A stretch of 64,000 bases of DNA from Alteribacillus bidgolensis. GTDB taxonomy: Bacteria > Bacillota > Bacilli > Bacillales > Marinococcaceae. Position 1 is the stretch's first letter. Each line of letters opens with the position of its first letter. Location: contig NZ_KZ614149.1 of NCBI RefSeq assembly GCF_002886255.1, positions 4,213,272-4,277,271 on the forward strand, read 5' to 3'. The notes beneath the pieces are model-generated. The model did not search any database, had not been told where the DNA came from, and worked only from the letters and a program-made list of their open reading frames with translations. A program made the position numbers and the translations under genes. This document shows, piece by piece, positions 1 to 7,180 of this stretch.

Positions 1-100
1 CGTAGTAATCGGTGCTTGCTTCGGATAAAAAGCTAAATGGTATCAACAATAAAGAAGCAGTAATGAAAAGAGAGCACCGCCATTTTTTTGTACTATTCAT
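1..100 (-). CDS. Secreted protein, N-terminal fragment
   Basis: The gene is cut by the left edge. Read leftwards from an ATG at 98-100, the frame stays open to the edge (33 codons). It encodes a basic start (MNSTKKWR) followed by a hydrophobic core (LFITASLLLIPFSF) and a plausible signal-peptidase site near SEA, so the product is probably exported. An AAAAGGA ribosome binding site lies about 8 bases ahead of this ATG; an upstream in-frame ATG at 107-109 overlaps that site and is less likely. The mature domain is outside the window and no function can be assigned. Confidence 0.6.
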   Translation of the reverse strand, partial: MNSTKKWRCSLFITASLLLIPFSFLSEASTDYY

Positions 101-455
101 GTCAAACATCCTTTTTTCTAGAATATGCTGGCTTTTATGAAATTGGAATAGTTATATAACATAAAAGAGTGATTTTTCTGAAATATCAGTTAATTTATTA
201 GGAGAAACTATTATAAATACAAAGGATTATTTTAGGTTTATAGTTTTAGTTTATAAGATTTATTTATTATGTTCTTTTAGGTTTTCCTTCAAAAAATCAG
301 GATTTATTGTCCAATTCATATCTTTCTTTAGTATAGTTCTATCTTATCGTTATGGTATGAAGAGCGTGATTCATATATTCTTTAGGAATTTATGGATGTA
401 TGATTTTATTCGAGGTCATTTAAAAATTTAGAAATAAAAAAAAGGAGTGGTATGC
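101..455. other. AT-rich divergent intergenic region
   Basis: This spacer separates the leftward secreted-protein gene from the rightward NlpC/P60 gene, so it must hold two divergent promoters. It is very AT-rich. I see no convincing -35/-10 pair with correct spacing, no strong inverted repeat and no open frame of note. The only clear signal is the AAAGGAG ribosome binding site at 441-447 for the gene starting at 456. Confidence 0.5.
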
Positions 456-2768
456 ATGCAAAAGTTCCTCGCCTTCATCATCGTTCTGTTGATGTTATTT
501 ACGACCGATACCACGTTTGCTCAGGAAGAAGAGGATGCTGCGGCAAAGTTGGCTATTGAAATGGTCGGCCCAAATAACCAACATTTTATTACGTCAGAAC
601 TTGTCCAGTATATATTTGAGGAATCCAAAGGCATATATCTCCCTCGCTTCGCTCAAAAACAAAAAGAGTTGGGAACGGAAGTAGAAAGGGATGATTTACA
701 GGCCGGAGATGTTGTTTTTTTCCAGGGCTCATCGTTAATGTCCGGTGTCTATATCGAGAACGGACGTTTTGTCATTGTTACTAGTGATGGCATCACAGAA
801 CGAAATCTTGACACAAGTAAATACTGGTCCGATGTTTACGTTGGGGCCAAGCGGTATTCGGAGGAAGATTTCACTGTTGATGATCCTGCCGCGCAATTGG
901 CTCTTGATCGTGTCGGAGAAAATCATGAAGATTTTATTACCTCAGAGCTTGTACAATTTATTTATACCGAATCAAAGAATCTTTCACTGCCGCGGTCTGC
1001 CAGTGATCAATGGCTCCTTGGCGAGAGTGTCGAACAGGAGCATTTACAGCCCGGGGATGTCGTGTTTTTTCAAGGCACCTACTTGATGTCGGGGATATAT
1101 ATCGATAACGGCCGGTTCATTATCGTAACAAGCGAAGGTATTTCCGAAAGAAACATGGAGACGAGCGATTACTGGTCTAACGCGTATGTTGGTGCCAAAC
1201 GATACACAGAAGAAAGTCTGCAACCGGAGCCACCGGACAATGACATTGTCAAGGAGGCAAAAGCTCTCATTGGAAGTCCTTATAATGAGAAGGGCGAGGA
1301 CCCTGAAGACGGATTTAGTACGGGCACCTTCGTACACTATGTGTATCAAGAGGCAACCGGGAGCTGGCTGTCTAAACAGCCTGGCGGATTGTATGATGCC
1401 GGAGAAAAAATCAGTCAGGACGAGCTGCAGCCAGGAGATGTCGTCTTTTTTGAAGGCAGTCAAGGATTGATTGCCGGTATTTACACGGGAGACCGCCAGT
1501 TTATTATCGCATCCTCCTCCGGAGTGAAAGAACGGCATTTAGATTATCACACGTATTATGATGAAAGGTATGCTGGGGCTGTCCGCTATACAGATGAATT
1601 ATTGAAAAAATCCAATCCAGCCACCTATCAAGATCATGAAAATCCGTTGATACAAGAAGCAGTGAAGTATATGGGAACCCCGTATGTTATGACAGGCAGT
1701 ACCCTCGAGGGGTTTGATTGTTCCTTTTTTATTCAAACCGTATTTCAAAATGCATTGGGGGTATATCTGCCGCGGATCAGTTACAAACAATGGGAGGTTG
1801 GCGAAACCATCTTAGAGGCCGGGACAGATATAAATTCTATGGAACTCGATAATCATATCAAACCGGGAGATGTTCTCTATTTTTCCGGAACATGGCAGGA
1901 AGGAATCTCTCATACCGCCATTTACCTCGGGGATGATCACGTCATCCATGCCACGGGAGAAGAAGGAGAAACAACCATTTCGTATATGAATGGGTATTGG
2001 AAGGAGCATTTTACCGGAGTAAAACGCTTTAATGATTTAACCATTCCATATGATAATGAAGCGATATTGGAAGCCTCTCAGCTTCTTGGTACGGAGTATG
2101 AGCTCGGAGGAGCTTCACCGGAAGAAGGTTTTGACACGGGCGGCTTCGTCCAGTATGTATACAAAAAAGGCTTGAATATTGATTTGCCGCGCTATGGAAA
2201 AGAGCAATGGCAGGAAGGGACTGAAATATCCAGAGAGGAAATTGAACGCGGAGACCTGATGTTCTTTGAAGGATCCAGTTTGATCCCTGCGGTGTATATC
2301 GGCAACAATCAAATTATTGTTGCCACCCAGTCTTATGGCATAGCCGTTATCGACCTAACCACAAGCTCATATTGGCCCCCGCGATATGAGGGAAGCAGAA
2401 CTTATGAAAGACCTCAGGAAGAAAACAGGGAAGCACAGCTTGCTGAAGCATACAATGGCGACGCATATGAAGGAACCTCTACTGAATTTATTCATCAGCT
2501 CTTTGAAGAAGGTTCCGGTATTACCTTGCCGACAACTATGGAATCACTTCGCCAAAGCGGAGAGGAGATTCATATCGAAGAGCTCGAGCGTGGAGACCTG
2601 ATGTTCTTTGCCGGAGAAAATAACGGAGAAACTCCAGAGCTCACTGCTATTTACCTTGGAGAAGGCAAGTTTGCTTCCGTGATAGATGGAAAAGTGGATA
2701 TCACTGATATGAATACAGATCAATACTGGATTGAGCGATTAATAGCTGGAAGGCGAATGACAGAATAA
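456..2768 (+). CDS. Secreted protein with six NlpC/P60 domains, five catalytically dead
   Basis: The 770-residue protein has a signal peptide (MQKFLAFIIVLLMLF, cleavage near FAQ) and then six tandem NlpC/P60-like modules of about 110 residues, at roughly 30-135, 145-250, 262-380, 395-525, 535-650 and 660-770. Family members are cell-wall endopeptidases using a Cys-His pair. Only module 4 keeps it: FDCS with Cys422, SHTAIYL with His486 and a HATG polar third site. At the Cys position the others have Thr46, Thr162, Thr289, Thr561 and Ser675, and the His is replaced as well. The start at 456 is chosen because AAAGGAG lies 8 bases upstream. A terminator follows and the poly-gamma-glutamate operon is next. 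Hydrolysis by module 4 is likely; wall or polyglutamate binding by the dead modules is inference. Confidence 0.85.
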   Translation: MQKFLAFIIVLLMLFTTDTTFAQEEEDAAAKLAIEMVGPNNQHFITSELVQYIFEESKGIYLPRFAQKQKELGTEVERDDLQAGDVVFFQGSSLMSGVYIENGRFVIVTSDGITERNLDTSKYWSDVYVGAKRYSEEDFTVDDPAAQLALDRVGENHEDFITSELVQFIYTESKNLSLPRSASDQWLLGESVEQEHLQPGDVVFFQGTYLMSGIYIDNGRFIIVTSEGISERNMETSDYWSNAYVGAKRYTEESLQPEPPDNDIVKEAKALIGSPYNEKGEDPEDGFSTGTFVHYVYQEATGSWLSKQPGGLYDAGEKISQDELQPGDVVFFEGSQGLIAGIYTGDRQFIIASSSGVKERHLDYHTYYDERYAGAVRYTDELLKKSNPATYQDHENPLIQEAVKYMGTPYVMTGSTLEGFDCSFFIQTVFQNALGVYLPRISYKQWEVGETILEAGTDINSMELDNHIKPGDVLYFSGTWQEGISHTAIYLGDDHVIHATGEEGETTISYMNGYWKEHFTGVKRFNDLTIPYDNEAILEASQLLGTEYELGGASPEEGFDTGGFVQYVYKKGLNIDLPRYGKEQWQEGTEISREEIERGDLMFFEGSSLIPAVYIGNNQIIVATQSYGIAVIDLTTSSYWPPRYEGSRTYERPQEENREAQLAEAYNGDAYEGTSTEFIHQLFEEGSGITLPTTMESLRQSGEEIHIEELERGDLMFFAGENNGETPELTAIYLGEGKFASVIDGKVDITDMNTDQYWIERLIAGRRMTE

Positions 2769-2843
2769 CCGCTCCTCAAATGTAGATCAATAATCGTAAT
2801 TTTAAGACAACCCTCTTTTAATGTTCACTATCTAGGTAAAAGA

Positions 2844-2886
2844 AACCAACCGTGATCATCTTTCCTCTTCACGGTTGGTTTTTTTA
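2844..2886 (+). terminator. Rho-independent terminator
   Basis: A perfect 12-bp stem (AACCAACCGTGA pairing with TCACGGTTGGTT) is followed directly by a T run. It sits about 75 bases after the stop of the NlpC/P60 gene and isolates that gene from the pgs operon. Confidence 0.9.
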
Positions 2887-3337
2887 TGTATAAAGTTTTG
2901 GAAATACATTCTGCATATGCAACATTACTATATTAAATTTTTGTAAAAAAGTTTATTTAATATTTATGCTGAGCAAAATGGAATGGTTATATAGAACTAC
3001 AAAAGTAATGTCGCGTGTAAAAGAAACGAAAAATTTTATAAGAAAGGTTAACTTGTCAAAGTTTTATACGAATACAATTATAATGCATGATTTCTGTCGG
3101 AATATAATAAAATCCGCGTGTACACTGAATAGAACAATAGGAACCCATTTGTTAATTTTATATTAAATTGTAATCTTTTTGTAATATAAAGCGTATCGGA
3201 AATACCCAATTGTTAATAATTTTCAGAAAACTTTATTCTGTAAGAAAGTCTGATTAAGTAATGTAGAGAGTTCAGTTACTATTCATGTGTAAGATCTTTT
3301 TACGCAGTTCACGAATATTTTGAAAGGAGCTCTGTTG
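2887..3337 (+). promoter_or_regulatory. Long 5' region of the pgs operon
   Basis: About 450 AT-rich bases precede the pgs leader ORF. Such a long upstream region suggests several regulator sites or a long untranslated leader. It contains a WalR-type box (described separately) and several TATAAT-like words, for example near 3080, none with an ideally spaced -35. An open frame at 2966-3166 has no ribosome binding site and no recognisable product, so I treat it as chance. Confidence 0.4.
3169..3185 (+). promoter_or_regulatory. WalR (YycF)-type box upstream of pgs
   Basis: The sequence is TGTAAT, five bases, TGTAAT. It matches all 12 defined positions of the WalR consensus TGTWAH-N5-TGTWAH known from Bacillus. 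WalR controls wall hydrolase and envelope genes, so control of capsule synthesis would fit. The match is direct; regulation is inference, and AT-rich DNA gives some chance hits. Confidence 0.4.
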
Positions 3338-3394
3338 ATGGCTAAAGAGGAGGAGAAACTTTTGCGAAAGAAATTTGAGGTGAACATTCGATGA
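3338..3394 (+). CDS. Short leader peptide overlapping pgsB
   Basis: An 18-residue ORF (MAKEEEKLLRKKFEVNIR) starts with ATG about 9 bases after a good AAAGGAG site and ends in an ATGA overlap with the pgsB start. It is highly charged (acidic start, basic end), has no membrane segment and matches no family I know. The own ribosome binding site and the exact ATGA junction suggest translational coupling to pgsB, as for leader peptides. It could instead be the eroded end of a longer gene. No sequence hint of an attenuator is visible between it and pgsB. Confidence 0.4.
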   Translation: MAKEEEKLLRKKFEVNIR

Positions 3395-4590
3395 TTCTAA
3401 TGATTGTAATGATTGCATTGTTTGTCGCCGTTGTTTTAACGCTTGGAATCATTGAAAAGAGAAGGCATTTACGTAACATTGATTCGATTCCAATTCGCGT
3501 TAATATTAATGGAATCAGAGGTAAATCTACGGTTACGCGTCTTACTACAGGGGTGCTGAAAGAGGCAGATAAGAAAACAGTAGGAAAAACAACAGGAACT
3601 TCTGCCAGAATGATTTATTGGTTTCAAGATGAGGAGAAACCGATTAAGCGTCGTCCTGAAGGGCCGAACATTCGTGAACAAAAAGAGGTAGTAAAAGAAG
3701 CGGCTGATCTGGAAACAGAAGCACTGGTTAGTGAGTGTATGGCTGTAAACCCTGATTACCAGGTGATTTTCCAGGAAGAAATGCTTCAAGCTAATATTGG
3801 AGTTATCGTAAATGTTCTGGAAGATCATATGGACGTGATGGGTCCTACCCTTGATGAAGTAGCAGAAGCATTCACAGCAACAATTCCTTATAATGGTCAT
3901 CTCATCGTGTCGGAGAGTCCATATGTCGATTATTACAGAGAGATAGCTGAAAAAAGAAATACAAAGGTTATTGTTGCTGATGAATCTAAAATATCAGAGG
4001 AGTTTTTAAGAAAGTTTGATTTCATGGTGTTTCCACAAAATGCAGCTTTAGCGATGGCAGTAGCAGAGGCGCTTGGCATCGATGAAGAGACTGCAAAACA
4101 AGGAATGTTAAACGCACCGCCAGACCCAGGAGCAATGAGAATCAGCCAGTTTGGAGACCTTAAGCAGCCATCTTATTTTGTTAATGGATTTGCTGCTAAT
4201 GACGCATCTTCTACTCTGAATATTTGGGAACGGATCAAGCAGCTCGGCTACCCTACACACAATTCTGTTGTAATTATGAATTGTCGTGAGGATCGCGTAG
4301 ATCGAACAGAACAATTTGCTATTGATGTGTTGCCTTATATTGAGACGAAGGCATTGGTATTAATCGGAGAAACAACTGGTCCCATCGTAGACGAATATGA
4401 GGCCGGGAATATTCCAACAAAAAAATTGTTAAATCTTGAACACTATGAAACCGATGAAATTTTCAATAACCTCCACCCATACCTGGAAGATACGGTTCTG
4501 TATGGAGTGGGTAACATTCATGGTGCGGGAGAACCACTAATTGAACGATTTGAAGAAGAAAAACAGAAACGAATTGCATTTGTCAGCTAG
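3391..4590 (+). CDS. pgsB: Poly-gamma-glutamate synthase subunit PgsB/CapB
   Basis: This is the catalytic, ATP-dependent amide ligase of poly-gamma-glutamate synthesis, related to Mur ligases. The 399-residue length matches the Bacillus family (about 393). There is one N-terminal membrane helix (residues 2-20), then the P-loop region NINGIRGKSTVTRL (about 35-48) and the conserved blocks VSECMAVNPDYQ, NVLEDHMDVMGPTLDE, NAPPDPGAMR and NGFAANDASSTLNIW. GAGGTGAA 7 bases upstream supports the ATG at 3391. It is first in pgsB-C-A-E, with 15 bases to pgsC. It works at the inner face of the membrane with PgsC and PgsA. Assignment is very secure. Confidence 0.97.
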   Translation: MILMIVMIALFVAVVLTLGIIEKRRHLRNIDSIPIRVNINGIRGKSTVTRLTTGVLKEADKKTVGKTTGTSARMIYWFQDEEKPIKRRPEGPNIREQKEVVKEAADLETEALVSECMAVNPDYQVIFQEEMLQANIGVIVNVLEDHMDVMGPTLDEVAEAFTATIPYNGHLIVSESPYVDYYREIAEKRNTKVIVADESKISEEFLRKFDFMVFPQNAALAMAVAEALGIDEETAKQGMLNAPPDPGAMRISQFGDLKQPSYFVNGFAANDASSTLNIWERIKQLGYPTHNSVVIMNCREDRVDRTEQFAIDVLPYIETKALVLIGETTGPIVDEYEAGNIPTKKLLNLEHYETDEIFNNLHPYLEDTVLYGVGNIHGAGEPLIERFEEEKQKRIAFVS

Positions 4591-4605
4591 GTAGGAGGAA
4601 AAACA

Positions 4606-5055
4606 TTGTTTGGAGCAGATTTATATATATCACTAGTCGTAGGAATTGTTTTAAGTCTAATATATGCAGAAAAAACAGGCGTACTGCCTGCCGGGCTCAT
4701 TGTACCCGGGTATCTTGCTTTAATTTTTGATCAATTTGTATTCATAGGAATCGTATTACTTATTAGCTTTCTCACGTATTTTATCGTCGTTTATGCCATA
4801 GGAAAAATGACGATTTTATATGGGCGGCGGAAATTCGCGGCAATGCTAACAACAGGAATTATTTTAAAAACGGTATGTGATTTCTTTTATCCCGTTTTTC
4901 CTTTTGAAATACATGAATTACGAGGGATAGGCGTAATTGTTCCTGGTTTGATTGCAAACACAATACAAAAGCAGGGGGTCGTCCCTACTGTGGGAAGTAC
5001 TTTATTACTGAGCGGTATTACGTTTGGAATCATGGCCGTTTACTATATGTTTTAG
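4606..5055 (+). CDS. pgsC: Poly-gamma-glutamate synthesis membrane protein PgsC/CapC
   Basis: The 149-residue membrane protein starts at TTG after GTAGGAGGAA. It has about four or five hydrophobic helices and the family signatures EKTGVLPAGLIVPGYLAL near the N-terminus and RGIGVIVPGLIANT near the C-terminus. PgsC forms the membrane part of the synthase with PgsB and is essential for polymer formation. Length equals the Bacillus PgsC. It lies between pgsB and pgsA in one operon. Confidence 0.96.
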   Translation: MFGADLYISLVVGIVLSLIYAEKTGVLPAGLIVPGYLALIFDQFVFIGIVLLISFLTYFIVVYAIGKMTILYGRRKFAAMLTTGIILKTVCDFFYPVFPFEIHELRGIGVIVPGLIANTIQKQGVVPTVGSTLLLSGITFGIMAVYYMF

Positions 5056-5065
5056 GGTGAAGTCA

Positions 5066-6523
5066 ATGACAAAAAAATTATCTTTTCAAGAAAAGTTTCT
5101 AAAGTTTATTAAAAAACATAAGAAAGTCAAAACGAAACATACAATGTTGGCTACTATTCTTATGCTTATATTTATCTTTGTATTTACATCACCAATGTTA
5201 GATTCACAAGAAAGTGTATTAGCCGACGAAGAAAACGATTCATTACTTACAGCATCGATGGTTGGTGACATGATGTTTGGCAGATATGTAAAAGAAGTAA
5301 CCGACCAACATGGTTATGATTATTTATTTGAACATGTCAAACCGCTATTTCAACAATCGGACTACGTCACTGGAAACTTTTACAATCCTGTTCTGCTTGG
5401 AGAAGATGAACCAGAAGCAGAAAAAGAAATTGTATTTGAAACGGATGAAAAAGCCGTTGAAGCTTTAGAAAAAAATCACTTTACAAATGTTAACTTGGCG
5501 AATAAGCATATGTTTGATTATGGCCAAAAAGGGATTGTAGATACTGTCCAGACACTTGAATCTAATAATATAGGTTTTGCCGGTGCTGGAGAGACCCTGG
5601 AACAAGCAGAAAAAATACACTATGAAGAAAAAAACGGGTTAAAAGTAGCAACTTTAGGGTTCAGTGATGTTTTTGCAGAAGGGGATATTGCAAATGAAGG
5701 TAGAGGAGGTATTTTACCTGCTGATCCAAGTTTATTTATCCCTTTAGTAAAAGAAGCAGACAAAAATGCAGATCTTGTTGTTGTTCATATGCATTGGGGA
5801 CAAGAATATGATAGCAACACCCATCCGCGTCAAAGAGAAATGGCGAAAGGGATTGCGGACGCTGGTGCGGATATTATCATGGGCCATCACCCACACGTTT
5901 TGTTATCAGCAGATGTGTACAATGATACGTTAATCATGTATAGCTTAGGTAATTTCATTTTTGATCAAGGCTGGTCCCGAACGAGAAATACTGTGGCTGC
6001 TAATTATCAACTTTCAAAAGATGGCCAGGCAAAGCTTGTTTTTCATCCATATCGAATTTATGAGGGGCAACCTAAGCCTCTAGGAGGGCCGTTAGCTGCA
6101 TATCATGAAAACCAGATTTTCAGTCAGCTCACAAAAGAGACGTCATCTGATGCGAATTGGTATGAAGAAGATGGAAAGCTGATTTTTGAAGTAGATCATT
6201 CTGAAGTAGTTGAAGGAAAGACAACAAATAAACAAGGAACTAACGAACAGCAGCCGACTAACGAACAGCAGCCGACTAACGAACAGCAGCCAACTAACGA
6301 ACAGCAGCCGACTAACGAACAGCAGCCAACTAACGAACAGCAGCCGACTAACGAACAGCAGCCGACTAACGAACAGCAGCCAACTAACGAACAGCAGCCG
6401 ACTAACGAACAGCAGCCGACTAACGAACAGCAGCCGACTAACGAACAGCAGCCGACTAATGAACAGCAGCCAACTAATGAACAGCAGCCAACTAATGAAC
6501 AACAACCAACTAACGAACAATAA
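5066..6523 (+). CDS. pgsA: Poly-gamma-glutamate export/assembly protein PgsA/CapA with repeat tail
   Basis: The start is the ATG at 5066, behind GGGTGA and 10 bases after the pgsC stop. The 485-residue product has a basic N-terminus, one membrane anchor (about 27-46) and an extracellular metallophosphoesterase-like CapA domain, with MVGDMMFGRY, NLANKHMFDYG, VVHMHWGQEY, GHHPHVL and YSLGNFIFDQ motifs. CapA proteins are needed for polymer synthesis and transport. Family members are about 380-410 residues. Here the protein is extended by 15.7 perfect TNEQQP hexapeptides (6239-6520), a hydrophilic and probably disordered extracellular tail with no cysteine or membrane segment. Confidence 0.95.
   Translation: MTKKLSFQEKFLKFIKKHKKVKTKHTMLATILMLIFIFVFTSPMLDSQESVLADEENDSLLTASMVGDMMFGRYVKEVTDQHGYDYLFEHVKPLFQQSDYVTGNFYNPVLLGEDEPEAEKEIVFETDEKAVEALEKNHFTNVNLANKHMFDYGQKGIVDTVQTLESNNIGFAGAGETLEQAEKIHYEEKNGLKVATLGFSDVFAEGDIANEGRGGILPADPSLFIPLVKEADKNADLVVVHMHWGQEYDSNTHPRQREMAKGIADAGADIIMGHHPHVLLSADVYNDTLIMYSLGNFIFDQGWSRTRNTVAANYQLSKDGQAKLVFHPYRIYEGQPKPLGGPLAAYHENQIFSQLTKETSSDANWYEEDGKLIFEVDHSEVVEGKTTNKQGTNEQQPTNEQQPTNEQQPTNEQQPTNEQQPTNEQQPTNEQQPTNEQQPTNEQQPTNEQQPTNEQQPTNEQQPTNEQQPTNEQQPTNEQQPTNEQ
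6239..6520 (+). repeat. 18-bp coding tandem repeat (TNEQQP x15.7)
   Basis: The unit ACTAACGAACAGCAGCCG is repeated 15 times plus 12 bases. Variation is limited to silent third positions (CCG/CCA, AAC/AAT, CAG/CAA near the end). The unit is a multiple of three, so all frames stay open and the tail can change length without frameshift. Near-identity implies recent slippage expansion. Confidence 0.95.
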
Positions 6524-6611
6524 AAACTGAATACCATCCTGGCAAGCGGTAATTTTACGGCTTTACTGTTGAAGTGGAACGTGAGATGCTAATAATACGG
6601 GGGTGATAATT

Positions 6612-6776
6612 GTGAAAATAATTAAAGCTTTGATGCCGTTTGCTTTTTTAGGGGGAATGATCATGTTAATGGATGTCCTTAAACATGAACAAACATTAGA
6701 TATTGTAGAACGAGCAGTAATGGAAGAACAGCTACAGCAAATTGAAGAACAAGAGGTAAAATCAGTCAATGAGTGA
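6612..6776 (+). CDS. pgsE: Small poly-gamma-glutamate protein PgsE/CapE-like
   Basis: A 54-residue ORF starts with GTG at 6612 behind GGGGGTGAT. It has a hydrophobic N-terminal helix (about 5-21, PFAFLGGMIMLMDV) and a charged, Gln/Glu-rich tail (MEEQLQQIEEQEV). Bacillus PgsE (YwtC) is 55 residues, sits in the same operon position after pgsA and has the same layout of one helix and an acidic tail. PgsE/CapE helps the synthase complex. The primary sequence is too short for certainty; position, size and topology carry the assignment. Confidence 0.75.
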   Translation: MKIIKALMPFAFLGGMIMLMDVLKHEQTLDIVERAVMEEQLQQIEEQEVKSVNE

Positions 6777-6869
6777 ACGGAATGTGAGCATATCACCTCA
6801 GGATTAAAAACAAAGAAGAGCCAGAAATTGATGAATGGGATGGAGTGCTAAACAAAACCGAAAAAACGA

Positions 6870-6912
6870 AAAGACAGTAATGGATAAAACGATTACTGTC
6901 TTTTTCTTTTTG
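6870..6912 (+). terminator. Rho-independent terminator of the pgs operon
   Basis: The stem AAGACAGTAAT pairs with ATTACTGTCTT around a loop of about 10 bases and is followed by TTTTTCTTTTT. It lies about 95 bases after pgsE and ends the pgs operon. Confidence 0.9.
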
Positions 6913-7180
6913 TCTCAATGCTGTCCTTTATATATCATTTATCTTAACATCTATGACTCATACATCCGGGTGTGAGGGGGCTGCTTGATTGAGCTTTTTT
7001 CAAAACACTAACAATAATTATTTTTATACTTTATTTCCCCTGTTTTTCAATTGTAACAAGTCATAAAATTTTGTATTACACCTATTTTAAATAGACCTTT
7101 AACCTTTTTTTATTTGGTAAGGTATTCTGTGGCTGTGTATAAATTTTTCATACACCCACTGAGATGGAGGTGAACTATTC
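6913..7180 (+). promoter_or_regulatory. Upstream region of the GGT-GT2 fusion gene
   Basis: AT-rich spacer between the pgs terminator and the fusion gene. It must hold the promoter for the 7181-11877 unit. No confident -35/-10 pair is visible. The ribosome binding site GATGGAGGTGA ends 7 bases before the TTG start at 7181. Confidence 0.35.

Noticed and set aside
2966..3166. 66-codon ORF upstream of the pgs operon
   Set aside because: No ribosome binding site, no domain, AT-rich composition typical of a regulatory spacer.
6239..6520. Regularly spaced short repeats as a CRISPR array
   Set aside because: Units are contiguous, without spacers, and lie in frame at the end of pgsA; no cas genes nearby.
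6143..6537. Long open frames on the minus strand and in a second plus frame across the pgsA repeat
   Set aside because: They exist only because the 18-bp unit is a multiple of three without stops; no ribosome binding sites or homology.
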